A stretch of 17,248 nt of DNA from Micrococcales bacterium UBA7469 (GTDB taxonomy: Bacteria > Actinomycetota > Actinomycetes > Actinomycetales > Microbacteriaceae), in the NCBI GenBank assembly GCA_002479805.1, contig DLPB01000018.1, positions 8,836-26,083 of the forward strand. The letters are read 5' to 3'. The number at the start of each line of letters is the position of its first letter. The first letter of the stretch is position 1. The notes under the pieces are model-generated. The model saw only the letters and a program-made list of their open reading frames with translations, did no database searches and had not been told where the DNA came from. The translations under genes were made by a program, and so were the position numbers. Shown here in pieces: positions 15,028-17,248 of the stretch.

Positions 15028-15254
15028 TGAAGCAGTATTCCGAAGAAGAAATCGAGCAGCTGCTTGAGGTGAGAGGCGGCGATGCCGAAGATCAGGCGGC
15101 GGCGCTCGCGGTGGTAACCGCGGCAATCATTGAGTCAAGAAGGCTTGGAAGAATCGCATTGAGAAAGCCGGGGTCATCTTGGCACCGCAATCAAGGCATT
15201 TTGCGTGGCGAGCTCTCCTCGAACTGGCACTCATCTTCAAGGCCTGGACTTTAA
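15027..15254 (+). CDS. accE: Acyl-CoA carboxylase epsilon subunit
   Basis: Small actinobacterial subunit that stimulates and stabilises the AccA-AccD carboxylase complex. The 75-residue product (MKQYSEEEIEQLLEVRGGDA...) has the family pattern: a short variable start, a conserved VRGGDAEDQAAALAVVTAA strand-helix, then a Trp-containing tail (SSWHRNQGILRGELSSNWH) like the W...R...LR end of ACC epsilon proteins (PF13822). The start ATG overlaps the accD stop (TAATG), so the two are translationally coupled. Location directly after accD supports the call more than sequence alone, because the family is short and divergent. Transcription probably ends at the hairpin at 15385. Confidence 0.85.
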   Translation: MKQYSEEEIEQLLEVRGGDAEDQAAALAVVTAAIIESRRLGRIALRKPGSSWHRNQGILRGELSSNWHSSSRPGL

Positions 15255-15384
15255 GCTGTCCCCCAAAATGGTTAGTAACATTCGAGTTACTTGCTTCCCA
15301 GAACTGCTCCAAATTCGCTGAAATAAAGTCGTCTCTGTTTTGGCAAAGGGCGTTCAGAGATTGTGCACAGCACAGGGGAAGTGA
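15255..15384 (+). other. Non-coding stretch after accE with two small inverted repeats
   Basis: The gap between accE and its terminator holds AGTAAC-ATTCGA-GTTACT (15274-15291), TCTCTG with a 17-base loop to CAGAGA (15332-15360), and the 8-base palindrome TGTGCACA (15362-15369). The only plus-strand open frame starting here with ATG is 17 codons (15268-15321) and has no ribosome binding site. It may be a structured 3' untranslated region or a small RNA ending at the terminator; I found no promoter that would settle this. Confidence 0.35.
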
Positions 15385-15418
15385 ATGGGCGGGTTTTAGA
15401 ACCGCCCATCATTTTTTT
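15385..15418 (+). terminator. Intrinsic terminator of the accD-accE operon
   Basis: ATGGGCGG, a short loop and CCGCCCAT form an 8-pair GC-rich stem (an alternative fold adds GGTT/AACC with one bulged G), followed by ATCATTTTTTT. The T-run is on the plus strand only, so it ends accDE transcription. The T-run also contains the stop codon (TAA at 15419-15417, minus strand) of the convergent membrane gene. Confidence 0.93.
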
Positions 15419-16391
15419 ATAGTCGAAGGAACAAATCCGGAGTTTCAGAGCCCGGTTGCGATGCCGTGATCGAGACAGTCCAGTTTGCATCAGCTACCGA
15501 TCTCAAAACCAATTTTCCAGATTTCACTCCCGCCACATGCCTGGCAACTTCTTTGAGCAGCGATTCTCTTGATTCTTCGGGGAGCTGATCCAGGCCACCG
15601 TCGTCTAGCACCTGAACCGCAACACCTCGAGATCTAGCCTTGGCCACCTCGGCCAACAGCTCAGGCAAATCGAAATTCCGGCCACGAATCTGATCTCTCA
15701 GCATCGCCTCAAGCTCTAGAGCCTGTTGCTTCTGGGCCTCAGAGAGCCGACCGCCGAGCTGCTCAATTTGATTCAATATTGGTAGCGCTGCACCGAGCGC
15801 ACTTTCCACGCGGCGCTGACGCTCTGCTCGCGCTGCAGATTTGGCGGCGGTGGCGGCGGCGGTAGCCAAAGCCTGCTCGCGAAAATCGATAGCGGCTTTT
15901 GAGGTGGCAGCTAGGGTGACCGAGGCCGCGTGAGCGGCGGCCACCAACATTAGGGCTCCAAAAATGCCAGCGTTAAACAAAAGCCCGAGACCGCCCCACA
16001 CCAGCACCTGAGTAGTCATAACGATGACACCGAACCAAGCCATTACTTTGTGCTGCCTGAGCGCAACGATAGCCATCAGGGTGGCAACGCCGGCAACATG
16101 CCAGGTGGAGTGATTGTCAACGTGCTCCACTCCAACCGATGCGGGCATCAGAAGTGCATCCAGCATCGAGACAATCAACGCAATTGCAGCCTTGTAATCG
16201 CGCAATCTGAGCCCAGGCCTGTCTGCCATAACCAAGATTAGGGCCGCAAAATAAATTGAAATTGCTGCAATCGCAAACTGAGGATGTTGGTAATGACTGA
16301 GGTTTAGCAGGCCCAGAATGCCGTGATAAAAACCAAAAGCCAGGGTGAAGATGGCGATTGCAAATCGAGATAGCTTGATCAATTTGGCCAC
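15417..16391 (-). CDS. Membrane protein resembling a degenerate histidine kinase
   Basis: The 324-residue product has about six hydrophobic segments in residues 8-162, a charged Ala-rich coiled coil (about 165-195, with AARAERQRRVESALG), and a cytoplasmic part that looks like the dimerisation and ATPase halves of an actinobacterial kinase with the catalytic features gone: LRDQIRGRNFDLPELLAEVA (231-250), RGVAVQVLDDGG (255-266), then a short beta-rich end. I see no phospho-acceptor H-D motif in the expected position, no N-box and no DxGxG. The GTG start overlaps the end of the real kinase by 13 bases, with GGAG before it, so the two are made together. A pseudokinase that dimerises with or senses for the kinase is inference. 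Its stop lies inside the accDE terminator T-run. Confidence 0.7.
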   Translation of the reverse strand: MAKLIKLSRFAIAIFTLAFGFYHGILGLLNLSHYQHPQFAIAAISIYFAALILVMADRPGLRLRDYKAAIALIVSMLDALLMPASVGVEHVDNHSTWHVAGVATLMAIVALRQHKVMAWFGVIVMTTQVLVWGGLGLLFNAGIFGALMLVAAAHAASVTLAATSKAAIDFREQALATAAATAAKSAARAERQRRVESALGAALPILNQIEQLGGRLSEAQKQQALELEAMLRDQIRGRNFDLPELLAEVAKARSRGVAVQVLDDGGLDQLPEESRESLLKEVARHVAGVKSGKLVLRSVADANWTVSITASQPGSETPDLFLRL

Positions 16392-17248
16392 CTCAACTCC
16401 ACGGTAGTGCCAGCACCAGGCTCGCTGATAACGCTCGCAACACCTCCAGCCAATCGCATGCGAGCCTCGATTGAGGTTCGAATACCGAGACGATCTTTTG
16501 GTAGACGCTCCGGATTAAATCCCCTGCCATCATCGACCACCCGAACCAAAACTCCACTTGCTCCGGAGTGACCCAGAATGACGCGGGTCACACCGGCTTG
16601 GGCATGGCTGAGTGCATTGTCGATGGCCTGCAGGGTTGCCTCGGTCATTGCTTGAGCAACTTCGGCCGGCAGCTGTTCGAGTCCAGCCGAAACAATTTCG
16701 ACCTCGATAGCCTCAGAGGCTCGCAGTGCGGCCTTTCTAAGAGAGCGATAAAGGCCCAAGATGGTGACATTCGAGGTGGAATCCTGCTCGTTGGCTGCAG
16801 ATTCTAGATTCGTGATGGCTTCGTTGGCAGCGCGCGCCGCGGCAGTTTGATCGGTCCCGGATACGGCCTTGGCGGCAATCAACAGGGTGTTGAGCACCCG
16901 ATCGTGAACCAGTGCATCGATTCGCTGGCGCTCCCTTTCGGTGGCGTCAATCTGCGCTTGCTCCACGGCCTTAGCAATCGCAACCGAGTTGGCCTCATCG
17001 GCTCGCTTGGCACCATCTCGAGTCAATCGCACCAGCTCCGAAACCCCGCCCCCGAGAAGAAACACGTAGACCGAATCCTGCAGGGCAACGCCTAAATCTC
17101 CAAGACCGCCATAGAGCGAGGTGTCCAATATGAACCAGCTCGCAGAGGCTACAACCAGGTAAGCCCAGCCGAGCCAACGTGGATAGGCGACCCCCACAGA
17201 AATAGTTGCAGTTCCCACCAGCCACCAGACCCAGGCCTGGAAGTCACT
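16379..17248 (-). CDS. Sensor histidine kinase (NarL/HisKA_3 type), 5' end outside the window
   Basis: Membrane sensor kinase that would phosphorylate a response regulator not in the window. The frame is open to the right edge (SDFQAWVWWL precedes a GTG at 17218), and the reading continues a membrane segment, so the true start lies outside; 289 residues are visible. Two or more membrane helices (about the first 70 visible residues) are followed by a coiled coil and RQRIDALVHDRVLNTLL, the HisKA_3 dimerisation helix with the phospho-acceptor His encoded at 16906-16904. The ATPase domain has the N-box TEATLQAIDNALSHA, G1 box VVDDGRGF and G2 region RLGIRTSIEARMRLAGG, then AGTTVELRWPN at the end. 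The stop lies inside the start of the downstream pseudokinase-like gene (13-base overlap). The input signal is unknown. Confidence 0.9.
   Translation of the reverse strand, partial: SDFQAWVWWLVGTATISVGVAYPRWLGWAYLVVASASWFILDTSLYGGLGDLGVALQDSVYVFLLGGGVSELVRLTRDGAKRADEANSVAIAKAVEQAQIDATERERQRIDALVHDRVLNTLLIAAKAVSGTDQTAAARAANEAITNLESAANEQDSTSNVTILGLYRSLRKAALRASEAIEVEIVSAGLEQLPAEVAQAMTEATLQAIDNALSHAQAGVTRVILGHSGASGVLVRVVDDGRGFNPERLPKDRLGIRTSIEARMRLAGGVASVISEPGAGTTVELRWPN

Noticed and set aside
15268..15321. 17-codon open frame after accE
   Set aside because: It has no ribosome binding site and is too short to support from one sequence.
15179..15469. Plus-strand open frame of 96 codons over accE and the terminator
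   Set aside because: It overlaps the coupled accE frame, runs through the intrinsic terminator hairpin and has no ribosome binding site.

Overview
The window reads as core chromosome of a small-genome actinobacterium, most likely Microbacteriaceae of the freshwater Luna/Rhodoluna/Aquiluna type. The evidence is a WhiB2-like regulator, an actinobacterial acyl-CoA carboxylase beta plus epsilon pair, frequent GTG starts, very tight packing (1 to 13 base overlaps and 6 to 20 base gaps), and base composition that looks mid-50s % GC by eye, low for the phylum. From memory, the order sahH/ahcY - manB - zincin-like protein - whiB2 ... purE - purK - birA - accD5 - accE5 matches the conserved block around Rv3248c-Rv3281 of Mycobacterium tuberculosis. 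The taxonomic call is inference, since no rRNA gene is present.

Layout. 1-1668 (minus): the 5' end of ahcY and, upstream of it, the phosphomannomutase manB. 1716-2108 (plus): a short zincin-fold family protein without a visible HExxH motif, probably on a leaderless mRNA. 2105-6333 (minus): a probable operon whiB2-like regulator > large membrane family-2 glycosyltransferase > secreted DUF5719-like protein. 6334-6457: divergent control region, with overlapping TGTAATTACA-type palindromes on the whiB promoter and a hairpin directly before the galE start. 6458-7408 (plus): galE, UDP-glucose 4-epimerase. 7401-10828 (minus): a coupled lipoprotein and a 968-residue exported protein with two LysM domains. 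10913-13310 (minus): birA > purK > purE. 13438-15254 (plus): accD > accE, ended by a strong intrinsic terminator at 15385-15418. 15417-17248 (minus): a sensor histidine kinase, cut by the window end, overlapping a membrane protein that looks like a degenerate histidine kinase.

How the genes fit together. manB, galE and the glycosyltransferase point to cell-envelope sugar metabolism beside the septation-type regulator whiB2. purK/purE carry out the two-step N5-CAIR route of purine synthesis. birA biotinylates the carrier subunit (not in this window) that feeds the AccD/AccE carboxylase encoded divergently from it. The LysM protein and the lipoprotein are surface proteins of unknown role.

Most of the window is ordinary conserved core. 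Candidates for something less described are the kinase/pseudokinase pair, the LysM/lipoprotein pair, the whiB operator, and a possibly structured RNA stretch between accE and its terminator. No stretch over 300 bases lacks a gene; the longest gap is 15255-15416. I saw no tRNA, rRNA, CRISPR, insertion sequence or phage signature.
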